Below are positions 9,232-15,905 of a DNA stretch of 64,000 nucleotides, in pieces; within the stretch, counting starts at the first letter, position 1, and every line of letters begins with the position of its first letter. A program made the translations under genes and the position numbers. Under the pieces are notes generated by a model. The model was not told the DNA's origin, did no database searches, and saw nothing but the letters and a program-made list of their open reading frames with translations. Source of the DNA: Leeuwenhoekiella marinoflava DSM 3653 (GTDB taxonomy: Bacteria; Bacteroidota; Bacteroidia; Flavobacteriales; Flavobacteriaceae); assembly GCF_900129005.1 (NCBI RefSeq), contig NZ_FQUN01000004.1, positions 62,001 to 126,000 on the forward strand. The letters run 5' to 3'.

Positions 9232-9263
9232 CAAATATAGCCTAGCTAATTTTAAAAAACCAA
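9232..9263 (-). promoter_or_regulatory. Promoter of dapD
   Basis: On the minus strand: TTG at 9263-9261, 21-bp spacer, TATATTTG at 9239-9232. The -7 box is an exact TAnnTTTG match, giving a leader of roughly 35 nt before the ATG at 9188. The rest of the 280-bp gap up to ruvX holds only A+T-rich sequence with no convincing gene. Confidence 0.55.
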
Positions 9264-9449
9264 GATACGGGTATTTGTTTTCCTTATTGAAAGACGATTA
9301 AACTTTATAGTGAGGTATAATGAGTTTTGATAAAAGTTCAATAATCTACATGAAGTTAATTTGCTTAAAGCCTATGTTTTATTTTTAGACTGAAATCTTG
9401 ATAATCGAGTAAAAGGAATACGAGGTGTTTAAATTCCCTTTGAATGCCT

Positions 9450-9457
9450 TATTTTTG
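9450..9457 (+). promoter_or_regulatory. Candidate -7 box for ruvX
   Basis: TATTTTTG matches TAnnTTTG exactly, 12 bp before the ATG at 9470. It lies downstream of the alternative GTG at 9425, so a transcript from here could only use the ATG. Confidence 0.45.
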
Positions 9458-9469
9458 CCAAAAAATAAA

Positions 9470-9874
9470 ATGGGGCGTATTCTTGCTTTAGATTTTGGTA
9501 CAAAACGTACAGGTATTGCTGTGACCGATGAGTTGAAGCTTATAGCCTCTGGTCTCACTACTGTAAATACTAAAGAGTTGCTGACTTTTTTGAAAGCGTA
9601 TTTTGCTAAAGAATCTGTAGAACTCATTTTATTAGGTGAGCCTAAACGTCTGAATAATGTTGCTTCTGATGTAGAAGTAGCTATTTCAAAATTTCGCGAA
9701 AGCTTAGAAAAGATTACCACAATTCCCATTGAGCGTGTTGACGAGCGGTTTACTTCAAAAATGGCTGCACAATCTATGTTAGATGGCGGATTGAAAAAGA
9801 AAAAGAGAAAAAATAAGGCACTGCTTGATGAGATCAGTGCAACTATAATTCTTCAATCTTATCTGTACAGATAA
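9470..9874 (+). CDS. ruvX: Putative pre-16S rRNA nuclease / Holliday junction resolvase-like (RuvX/YqgF)
   Basis: This RNase H-fold protein is involved in 5' end processing of 16S rRNA (YqgF family). It begins MGRILALDFGTKRTGIAVTD, where the DFGxKRxG motif holds the first catalytic Asp, and later has LLGEPKRLNN, RVDERFTSKMA (DER motif) and LLDEISATIILQSYL with the final acidic residue. With the ATG at 9470 it has 134 residues, close to the family norm. A longer reading from a GTG at 9425 adds 15 residues absent from homologs and starts upstream of the promoter box. def follows 39 bp later. Confidence 0.9.
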   Translation: MGRILALDFGTKRTGIAVTDELKLIASGLTTVNTKELLTFLKAYFAKESVELILLGEPKRLNNVASDVEVAISKFRESLEKITTIPIERVDERFTSKMAAQSMLDGGLKKKKRKNKALLDEISATIILQSYLYR

Positions 9875-9913
9875 CGTTTTTGATCAATTAATAATTACGA
9901 AAAGAAGTTTAAA

Positions 9914-10501
9914 ATGATTTTACCCATTGTTGCATACGGCGATCCTGTTTTGAGAAAGAAAGCCGCTCCTATCACTCAAGATTATCCTAAGTTAGATGAA
10001 CTTATAGCTAATATGTTTGAGACCATGTATGGCGCGAGTGGAGTAGGGCTTGCAGCTCCTCAAATAGGGAAAGCGATTCGGATTTTTGTGGTTGATGCGA
10101 CTCCGTTTGCAGATGACGAAGACTTGTCTGAAAAAGAGCAAGCGCAACTTAAAACGTTCAAAAAAGCTTTTATAAACCCTGAAATCATTGAGGAGACCGG
10201 CGATGAATGGGCTTTTAGCGAAGGTTGTCTAAGCATCCCGGGTATCAATGAAGACGTCTTTAGATGTCCCAATATTAAAATTAAATATCAGGATCAGGAT
10301 TTTAAAGAACACATTGAAGAATATGACGGGTTATTGGCACGAGTGATTCAGCATGAATATGATCATATAGAAGGAATTTTGTTCACAGATAAATTGAGCA
10401 GCCTTAAAAAACGAATTATTAAAAGTAAACTAGCAGGTATCAGTAAAGGAAAAACCAATGCGGATTACCGTATGCGTTTTCCAGATAAAAAAGGACGTTA
10501 A
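9914..10501 (+). CDS. def: Peptide deformylase
   Basis: Fe/Zn enzyme that removes the N-terminal formyl group from nascent proteins. All three family motifs are present in 195 residues: GVGLAAPQIG (residues 43-52), EGCLSIPG (about residue 101, with the metal-binding Cys) and IQHEYDHIEGILF (HExxH, about residue 143). An insertion of about 15 acidic and polar residues (FADDEDLSEKEQAQLKTF) after the VVDAT strand is typical of Bacteroidetes deformylases. It lies just downstream of ruvX on the same strand and is probably co-transcribed with it. Confidence 0.95.
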   Translation: MILPIVAYGDPVLRKKAAPITQDYPKLDELIANMFETMYGASGVGLAAPQIGKAIRIFVVDATPFADDEDLSEKEQAQLKTFKKAFINPEIIEETGDEWAFSEGCLSIPGINEDVFRCPNIKIKYQDQDFKEHIEEYDGLLARVIQHEYDHIEGILFTDKLSSLKKRIIKSKLAGISKGKTNADYRMRFPDKKGR

Positions 10502-10522
10502 GATAGCGGAGTGATTTTTTAT

Positions 10523-10553
10523 TTTGATAATTCAAAAAGAGCCTAGATATTTG
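10523..10553 (+). promoter_or_regulatory. Candidate promoter of the DUF5606 gene
   Basis: TTTG at 10523-10526, 19-bp spacer, GATATTTG at 10546-10553 (7 of 8 matches to TAnnTTTG). It would give an untranslated leader of about 100 nt. A second weaker box, TAGTTTCG, sits at about 10639-10646. Confidence 0.4.
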
Positions 10554-10661
10554 CGCCCTTTTAGAATAGAAATTTTATAAATCCGTTTTAAAAAGCATCC
10601 TGAGGAAAGACCGTAGGGAATTATAAAGAAAATACGTTTAGTTTCGAGTTAAATACAACAT

Positions 10662-11090
10662 ATGAGTTTAGATAAAATAGTTTCAATTTCAGGAAAACCA
10701 GGTTTATATCATCTAAGAGCACAAACACGTTCTGGCTTTATTGCAGAGTCTTTAACAGACGGAAAGAAAATACCGGTAGGTTTGAGACACAATGTGAGTG
10801 TACTTTCAGAAATTTCTATTTATACATTGGACGGTGAAGAGCCCTTACGCGAAGTATTTGCTAAAATTTCGGAAAAAGAAGACGGGGGTAAGGCGATTGA
10901 TCACAAGGTCTCTAAAGATGAACTAGAAGCTTACTTTTTTGATGTGCTTCCTAATTTTGATGAAGACCGCGTATATGCGAGTGATATCAAAAAAGTTATA
11001 CAATGGTACAATTTGCTTCAGGCAAATGATCTTATAGAATCACAAACTGAAGAGGTTGCAGATGCAGCTAAATCAGACGAAGAAGAATAA
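10662..11090 (+). CDS. DUF5606 domain protein
   Basis: A 142-residue conserved Flavobacteriaceae protein of unknown function. The N-terminal half (SLDKIVSISGKPGLYHLRA, residues 2-20; DGKKIPVGLRHNVSVLSEI) matches the DUF5606 family and looks like an SH3-like or KOW-like small beta-barrel. The C-terminal half is a helical segment with KDELEAYFFDVLPNFDEDRVY followed by an acidic tail. No signal peptide or membrane segment is visible, so it should be cytoplasmic. It stands between def and mazG and is closed by a strong terminator. Its function cannot be inferred from neighbours. Confidence 0.82.
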   Translation: MSLDKIVSISGKPGLYHLRAQTRSGFIAESLTDGKKIPVGLRHNVSVLSEISIYTLDGEEPLREVFAKISEKEDGGKAIDHKVSKDELEAYFFDVLPNFDEDRVYASDIKKVIQWYNLLQANDLIESQTEEVADAAKSDEEE

Positions 11091-11115
11091 AAATCTTCAG
11101 TATAAAAGATTTAAG

Positions 11116-11150
11116 AAATCCTGTGATTGTATCACGGGATTTTTTGTTTT
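11116..11150 (+). terminator. Rho-independent terminator after the DUF5606 gene
   Basis: An 11-bp stem (AATCCTGTGAT paired with ATCACGGGATT, one G-T pair, TGT loop) followed by a T-rich run. Confidence 0.85.
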
Positions 11151-11190
11151 TACAAGTATTCTAAAGCTTATTAATACTTAAATTGCAGCT

Positions 11191-11964
11191 ATGAACACTA
11201 GAGAAAATCAGCTACAAGCAATAGATCGTTTACTGACCATAATGGATGAACTGCGGGAGCAATGCCCATGGGATCGAAAGCAGACGCTGCAAAGTCTAAG
11301 ACATCTTACTATTGAGGAAACCTATGAGTTGGGTGATGCCATTCTTGATAATGATTTGAAGGAAGTTAAGAACGAACTAGGAGACTTGCTGCTTCATATT
11401 ATTTTTTATGCTAAAATAGGAAGTGAGACCCAGGATTTTGATATCGCAGATGTTGCAAATGGGATATGTGAGAAGTTGATTTCAAGACATCCGCATATTT
11501 ATGGCGATGTATCTGTTGAAAATGAAGATGACGTAAAACGAAACTGGGAAAATCTAAAGTTGAAAGAAGGCAAGCAATCTGTTTTAGAAGGTGTGCCAAG
11601 ATCTTTACCGGCTCTGGTAAAAGCTACCCGAATTCAAGATAAGGTTGCTGGGGTAGGTTTTGATTGGGAAGAACCAAAACAGGTTTTTGAGAAGCTTCAG
11701 GAAGAATTAACAGAATTACAAGTCGAAATAGATGCTCAAGACCAAGAAAAGATAGAAGCTGAATTTGGTGACGTATTTTTCTCGATGATTAATTATGCGC
11801 GGTTCTTAAAAGTAGATCCGGAAAGTGCGTTAGAGCGAACAAACAAGAAGTTTATCAAGCGCTTTCAGTATTTAGAATCAAAAGCTAAAGAGAGGAATAA
11901 AGCACTTCATGATATGACTTTAGGCGAAATGGATGTTTTCTGGGAAGAGGCTAAGAAACTTTAA
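11191..11964 (+). CDS. mazG: Nucleoside triphosphate pyrophosphohydrolase MazG
   Basis: An all-alpha NTP pyrophosphohydrolase of 257 residues with two MazG repeats. The first shows CPWDRKQTLQSLRHLTIEE (residues 25-43) with TYELGDAI and NELGDLLLHIIFYAKIG, which carry the Mg-binding E-x-x-E-x12-E-x-x-D pattern. The second has EEELTELQVEI-like and EAEFGDVFFSMINYARF segments. The full-length form with RHPHIYGD is the housekeeping enzyme that removes non-canonical NTPs and not the toxin-linked MazG of mazEF loci. It is monocistronic in appearance. Confidence 0.93.
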   Translation: MNTRENQLQAIDRLLTIMDELREQCPWDRKQTLQSLRHLTIEETYELGDAILDNDLKEVKNELGDLLLHIIFYAKIGSETQDFDIADVANGICEKLISRHPHIYGDVSVENEDDVKRNWENLKLKEGKQSVLEGVPRSLPALVKATRIQDKVAGVGFDWEEPKQVFEKLQEELTELQVEIDAQDQEKIEAEFGDVFFSMINYARFLKVDPESALERTNKKFIKRFQYLESKAKERNKALHDMTLGEMDVFWEEAKKL

Positions 11965-12005
11965 AAAATTACACCTCAAAAATCTATTGTTTAACCTTAA
12001 AGTTC

Positions 12006-12035
12006 TTGTATTTTAAAGTGTAAAGTCTATTTTTG
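12006..12035 (+). promoter_or_regulatory. Promoter of the sterol desaturase family gene
   Basis: TTG at 12006-12008, 19-bp spacer, TATTTTTG at 12028-12035. The -7 box is an exact consensus match, 16 bp before the ATG at 12052. Confidence 0.6.
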
Positions 12036-12051
12036 GAATTAAACCAATTTT

Positions 12052-13008
12052 ATGGATTTTACAAACCCGTTAATTTACGGAGTGCCTTGCTTTTTAGGTC
12101 TTATTTTAGTAGAATTAACCTATAGTAAACATCACGATCACGACAAATTATATAATTGGAAGGATCTGGGTGCTAGTCTTACAATGGGTATAGGCTCTAC
12201 GCTTATTGCACCACTAGTAAAGACAGTAACTGTTATCCTGCTTTTCAATTGGGTATATGATGTTTTTAATCCGGTTGTTGGAGGGGTGCGAACAAATATT
12301 TTTGGATGGGAATCTTTTGGTTATGCTTGGTACATTTGGATATTGTGTCAGTTAGCTGATGATTTTTCCTATTACTGGTTCCACCGTCAGAATCATATGG
12401 TGCGTTTCTTCTGGGCGGCTCACATTGTACATCATTCTTCGGATAATTTTAATTTAGGAACTGCAGTAAGAAACGGCTGGTTTACTATTTTTTATAAACC
12501 TTTATTTTATGTGTGGATTGTCGCTATTGGCTTTCCGCCAGAAATGCTTGTTGTTTGTCTGGGTATAGAGGCTTTGTGGCAATTTCAGTTACATTCGCAA
12601 TACATTCCTAAACTAGGAATCATAGATAAGGTGTTTAATACACATACGATGCATCAGGTACATCACGCGCGTAACCTGGAATACATGGATAAAAACCACG
12701 GAGGTTTTCTAAACACCTTTGATCGCATCTTTGGAACTTTTAAAGAGCTTGATGAGGAAATAGATATTGAATACGGTGTAACTAAAGCACCTAATAGTTA
12801 TAATCCGTTAATTATTCTTACGCATGAATATAAGGATATCTGGAGTGATATGAAACGCTCTCCTAAATTGAAACACAAATTTATGTACATCTTTGGACCT
12901 CCGGGATGGAGTCACGACGGAAGCACGCTTACTATTAAACAAATGCGTAAAAAATTAAAAGAAGAAGCTGAGCAGGAACGATTGAATCTAGAAATGGCAG
13001 CGGAGTAA
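12052..13008 (+). CDS. Sterol desaturase / fatty acid hydroxylase family membrane protein
   Basis: A 318-residue integral membrane di-iron enzyme. The eight-histidine pattern of the family is visible: HRQNH (about residue 120), HIVHH (about residue 134) and HTMHQVHH (about residues 198-205). Four to five hydrophobic segments surround them. Members hydroxylate or desaturate lipid tails, carotenoids or sterols; in flavobacteria the substrate is usually not known. Its C-terminal 60 residues, after IWSDMKRSPKLKHKF, are soluble and charged. It has its own promoter and converges on the XRE regulator gene, 20 bp away. Confidence 0.88.
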   Translation: MDFTNPLIYGVPCFLGLILVELTYSKHHDHDKLYNWKDLGASLTMGIGSTLIAPLVKTVTVILLFNWVYDVFNPVVGGVRTNIFGWESFGYAWYIWILCQLADDFSYYWFHRQNHMVRFFWAAHIVHHSSDNFNLGTAVRNGWFTIFYKPLFYVWIVAIGFPPEMLVVCLGIEALWQFQLHSQYIPKLGIIDKVFNTHTMHQVHHARNLEYMDKNHGGFLNTFDRIFGTFKELDEEIDIEYGVTKAPNSYNPLIILTHEYKDIWSDMKRSPKLKHKFMYIFGPPGWSHDGSTLTIKQMRKKLKEEAEQERLNLEMAAE

Positions 13009-13028
13009 ATGGTTACTGGGGGGAGTTG

Positions 13029-13784
13029 TCAAATTTGGCTTCTCAGTTTAGCGAATTCTTTTTCTAACATAGAAAGTTTGTCTTCAATACCAGAACTAAT
13101 GGCAGTTATACGTCTTTGATATACAGATGTTATTTTCCAGATTTCATTGATTTCAGAAAGGACAAAATTCAATTCGTCAATATTTTGATGTTCTGCTTTT
13201 AATACTAGCGTGTTATTTATTACATAAGCTTTGCGAAGTATAAGTTGGTCTTTTGTAAGAACCAAAACAATTGAGCCGTGTTCAATATTCTTATACTTAT
13301 CTTTTTTTACAAATGTTCCTAAAACTACATCTTTAGGAAAAAGCCCTTGATTTTGATTGGTCATTTCTAGATTGGTCACCACAAAAGCGCGCATAGTTTC
13401 AGAGCTATCTACAGGTAATGTTACCTGAACCATATCTTGTACAAAACTTCGATTTTGGTAATTACTGATATAATCTGTTGTGTTTTTTTCTGTAATACAC
13501 GGTATCTGTTTAAAGGTTTCCGGGTTGGATAAATCGTGTTGTTCAGACAGTGAACTTTTAAACTTTAAGAGTTCGTTAACCGTAAGTTCTCGTTTTAACA
13601 AGTCATCTATAGGTATGCTAAAATAATTAGCAATTTTAATAATGGTTTCTATTTTAGGTTCACTTCTACCTTCTTCATAAGCACCTAAAGTCCCTCTTTT
13701 TAAGTTGAATAGCTCAGCAAATGCCTGCTGACTCAGCGTTTTTACACTTCGTATTTTTCGAATATTTTTACCAAAAAAAGACAT
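13029..13784 (-). CDS. XRE-family regulator with S24-like C-terminal domain
   Basis: A 251-residue DNA-binding protein. Residues 6-62 form a Cro/cI-type helix-turn-helix (KTLSQQAFAELFNLKRGTLG with YEEGRSEPKIET). Residues about 125-220 resemble the C-terminal domain of LexA/cI-type repressors, but where the catalytic Ser is expected the sequence is VTNLEMTNQNQGLFPKDVV, so the autocleavage nucleophile appears to be missing. A final helical segment (DKLSMLEKEFAKLRSQI) may be a coiled coil. It is divergent from the YbjN-PspA-flotillin gene run, with 267 bp between them that hold three similar inverted motifs near its own start. Autoregulation and control of the neighbour operon are inferred. Confidence 0.82.
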   Translation of the reverse strand: MSFFGKNIRKIRSVKTLSQQAFAELFNLKRGTLGAYEEGRSEPKIETIIKIANYFSIPIDDLLKRELTVNELLKFKSSLSEQHDLSNPETFKQIPCITEKNTTDYISNYQNRSFVQDMVQVTLPVDSSETMRAFVVTNLEMTNQNQGLFPKDVVLGTFVKKDKYKNIEHGSIVLVLTKDQLILRKAYVINNTLVLKAEHQNIDELNFVLSEINEIWKITSVYQRRITAISSGIEDKLSMLEKEFAKLRSQI

Positions 13785-13785
13785 A

Positions 13786-13849
13786 TTTTGCTAATTTTAT
13801 TTGCAAATTGAAAATATTTAATTATATTTACCTAACAATATTAGCAAAA
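13786..13849. promoter_or_regulatory. Candidate operator sites of the XRE regulator
   Basis: Three related motifs sit directly upstream of the regulator gene: TTTTGCTAAT at 13786-13795, the perfect palindrome ATTTGCAAAT at 13799-13808, and ATTAGCAAAA at 13840-13849, which is the exact inverse of the first. All share the core TTTGCnAA. Their position next to the regulator start fits autorepression. Confidence 0.5.
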
Positions 13850-13933
13850 ACTATTTTATTCAGCTAATTTTTTTAGTGGGTATTCTAGTTTTCAATATTG
13901 TAAAAAATATTCATCAATCAAAAATCAAACAGT

Positions 13934-13984
13934 ATGACAGCATTAATTCACGCATTGTTAACAATAATAATTAACTTAATCTGA
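13934..13984 (+). CDS. Possible 16-residue hydrophobic peptide
   Basis: A tiny frame, ATG to TGA, reading MTALIHALLTIIINLI, lies between the regulator and the YbjN-like gene. It is almost entirely hydrophobic and could form one short membrane helix. It is followed by a 14-nt palindrome (13991-14004). Nothing else shows that it is translated, and so short a frame can easily arise by chance. Confidence 0.2.
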   Translation: MTALIHALLTIIINLI

Positions 13985-14051
13985 ACAATTAAAAACTAGT
14001 TTTTGTATTATTAACTTTTAGAAATCCTTAACAACCTGCAACCAAAAGTCG

Positions 14052-14447
14052 ATGAAAGATCATTTCCTTATAACCAAAAATTATTTACTTGAACTTGATT
14101 TTAATATCACCTTTCAGAATCCTGAAGATGGTATACTGGTCGTCCAAAAAGAAAATTCTGGAATTAAAAATCTGATTTTGGGTGTAGCACCACCCATTCT
14201 CATTTTGGAACAATTCATCTTTAAAATTAACAACCAGTCAGAAAAAGTTTTTAAAAGTCTCCTTCAAAAAAATAGAGACATCATTCACGGAGCTTTTGTG
14301 CTGAATGAGAGTGGTGAAAAAGTAATCTTTAGAGACACGCTTCAGATAGAGAATATGGATTTAAATGAGTTGGAAGGCTCTTTAAATTCACTGAGTTTAC
14401 TGATGAGTGAGTATTCAGATAAAATAATAGAATTTTCAAAATATTAA
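14052..14447 (+). CDS. YbjN-like (bacterial sensory transduction regulator / Tir chaperone-like) protein
   Basis: A 131-residue cytoplasmic protein with the alternating helix and sheet pattern of YbjN / type III chaperone-like proteins: an N-terminal helix (FLITKNYLLELDFNI), strands in EDGILVVQKEN and IKNLILGVAPPILILEQFIF, then LLQKNRDIIHGAFVLNESGEKVIFRD and a C-terminal helix. It is the first gene of a five-gene run and is followed 12 bp later by a PspA homolog. YbjN-like proteins often act as small adaptors or chaperones; that role here is inferred only. No signal peptide or membrane segment is seen. Confidence 0.7.
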   Translation: MKDHFLITKNYLLELDFNITFQNPEDGILVVQKENSGIKNLILGVAPPILILEQFIFKINNQSEKVFKSLLQKNRDIIHGAFVLNESGEKVIFRDTLQIENMDLNELEGSLNSLSLLMSEYSDKIIEFSKY

Positions 14448-14459
14448 ATCTTAGAAATC

Positions 14460-15179
14460 ATGAACATATTTAAGCGCTTATTTAAAATTGGAGAGGCAGA
14501 GGCTAATTCCGCTATTGATAACATGGAAGACCCTATCAAATTAACCGAGCAGGGCATACGTGATATGAAACAAGACCTTGATAAAAGTCTTGAGGCTCTT
14601 GCGCAGGTAAAAGCACTTGCAATACGGGCAAGGAATGATCAAGAGGAATTTCAGGATAAAGCAGAAGATTATCAGAGCAAGGCTATCGTGATTTTGAAGA
14701 AGGCTCATAATAAGCAGATGGATGCTGCCGAAGCAGATAGACTGGCGAAAGAAGCTTTAGTCAAAAAAGAAGAAGCGCAGAAGCAGGTAGATCAAGCCAA
14801 GACTGAGTCTGAAAAATTTGATGCTAACGTTGCTCAATTGCAAAAGAATATTCAGAATATAAAATCGAATATCAGCAAGTGGGAGAACGAACTCAAAACG
14901 CTGAAAGCGCGTGTGAAAGTTAGTAATGCCACAAAAAGCTTGAATAAGCAAATGGCAGAATTAGACAGCACGGGTACTGTTTCTATGTTAGAGCGTATGA
15001 AAGATAAAGTTGCTCAAGAAGAGGCGCTTGCCGAAGCGTATGGTGATATTGCAAATGCGTCTAAATCTATAGACGATGAGTTGGATAAGGCTGCAGATAC
15101 AACTACAGCAAAAGCTGATGACGAACTCGAAAAATTAAAATCACAACTGGGTCTTGACGACTCTAAAAAACAGGGGTAA
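14460..15179 (+). CDS. pspA: PspA/IM30 family membrane-associated protein
   Basis: A 239-residue, almost wholly helical coiled-coil protein of the PspA/IM30/Vipp1 family (ESCRT-III superfamily), which binds and remodels stressed membranes. The N-terminal amphipathic helix is MNIFKRLFKIGEAEANSAID, followed by NMEDPIKLTEQGIRDMKQDL, the typical family start. Long Glu/Lys/Ala-rich helices run to about residue 180, then an acidic, poorly structured tail. It is tightly coupled to the YbjN-like gene (12-bp gap) and to the OB-fold membrane protein gene (2-bp gap). No PspBC or PspF genes are near, so control differs from the enterobacterial system. Confidence 0.88.
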   Translation: MNIFKRLFKIGEAEANSAIDNMEDPIKLTEQGIRDMKQDLDKSLEALAQVKALAIRARNDQEEFQDKAEDYQSKAIVILKKAHNKQMDAAEADRLAKEALVKKEEAQKQVDQAKTESEKFDANVAQLQKNIQNIKSNISKWENELKTLKARVKVSNATKSLNKQMAELDSTGTVSMLERMKDKVAQEEALAEAYGDIANASKSIDDELDKAADTTTAKADDELEKLKSQLGLDDSKKQG

Positions 15180-15181
15180 TA

Positions 15182-15889
15182 GTGGATGCAACCTTAACAG
15201 AAGTACTGTTCTCAGACGTCAATATAGTGTTATCTATTTTGCTCCTCATTTTGATCCTGTATTGGATTGTTACAATGGTAGGCGGTATTGATTTTGATCT
15301 GGATATTGACGTAGATGTTGATGCAGACCTAGATCTGGATACTGGGTTAGAGGGCGGTAATATGGATTTCGAAGATGTCTCTAATGTTGAGGTGACTAAA
15401 GAAAATGTGATCGGAAAACGCCGTAAGCCTTTAAAAGGTTGGCAGATTTTCTTGATCTATTTTAATTTCGTTGGACTTCCTTTTATGTTCACATTTACTT
15501 GTTGGATTTTTGTCTGGTGGTTGATGACGACGCTGACTACAGCGCTCACAATGACCTATGATTCGGTTTTTGGCTTTGCAATAATGCTAATAGCCTTAGT
15601 TCCGGCATTGGTTGTCAATAAGATTTTCACTACTCCATTCAAAGGTTTTTTCAGACACTTAAATAAAGATGGTGATGTTGCAGTAGATTATTTGGGAAGA
15701 AAAGCAACCTTGCTTTCTACTATTACCGGTGATAAATTGGGTAACGCAGAAGTACTTGCAGACGGAAATACAATGTCTATTTACGTGAAATCGCTCACTG
15801 GAGAACCGCTTACTTACGGTAGCACCGTACTCATTATCAAACATTCTGAAGATCAGAATTTTTACCTCGTACAGAATTATAACGACTAA
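15182..15889 (+). CDS. YqiJ-like OB-fold membrane protein with acidic loop
   Basis: A 235-residue protein with a GTG start 2 bp after pspA. Layout: an N-terminal membrane helix (residues about 13-35), an Asp-rich loop at residues 36-52 with alternating Asp and hydrophobic residues (for example DLDIDVDVDADLDLD), two further membrane helices (about residues 90-150), and a C-terminal beta-rich domain (VDYLGRKATLLSTITGDKLG to the end) that fits the OB fold of YqiJ/NfeD-type partners of flotillins. It lies 16 bp before the flotillin gene, as expected for such a pair. The Asp loop faces unknown ligands; metal binding is speculation. Confidence 0.75.
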   Translation: MDATLTEVLFSDVNIVLSILLLILILYWIVTMVGGIDFDLDIDVDVDADLDLDTGLEGGNMDFEDVSNVEVTKENVIGKRRKPLKGWQIFLIYFNFVGLPFMFTFTCWIFVWWLMTTLTTALTMTYDSVFGFAIMLIALVPALVVNKIFTTPFKGFFRHLNKDGDVAVDYLGRKATLLSTITGDKLGNAEVLADGNTMSIYVKSLTGEPLTYGSTVLIIKHSEDQNFYLVQNYND

Positions 15890-15905
15890 ATAAATCAATC
15901 AAAAA

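Noticed and set aside
10601-10620. RNase P RNA-like motif GAGGAAAGACCG
   Set aside because: Only a dozen bases resemble the conserved GAGGAAAGTCCG motif, and the required RNA of about 350 nt has no room here.
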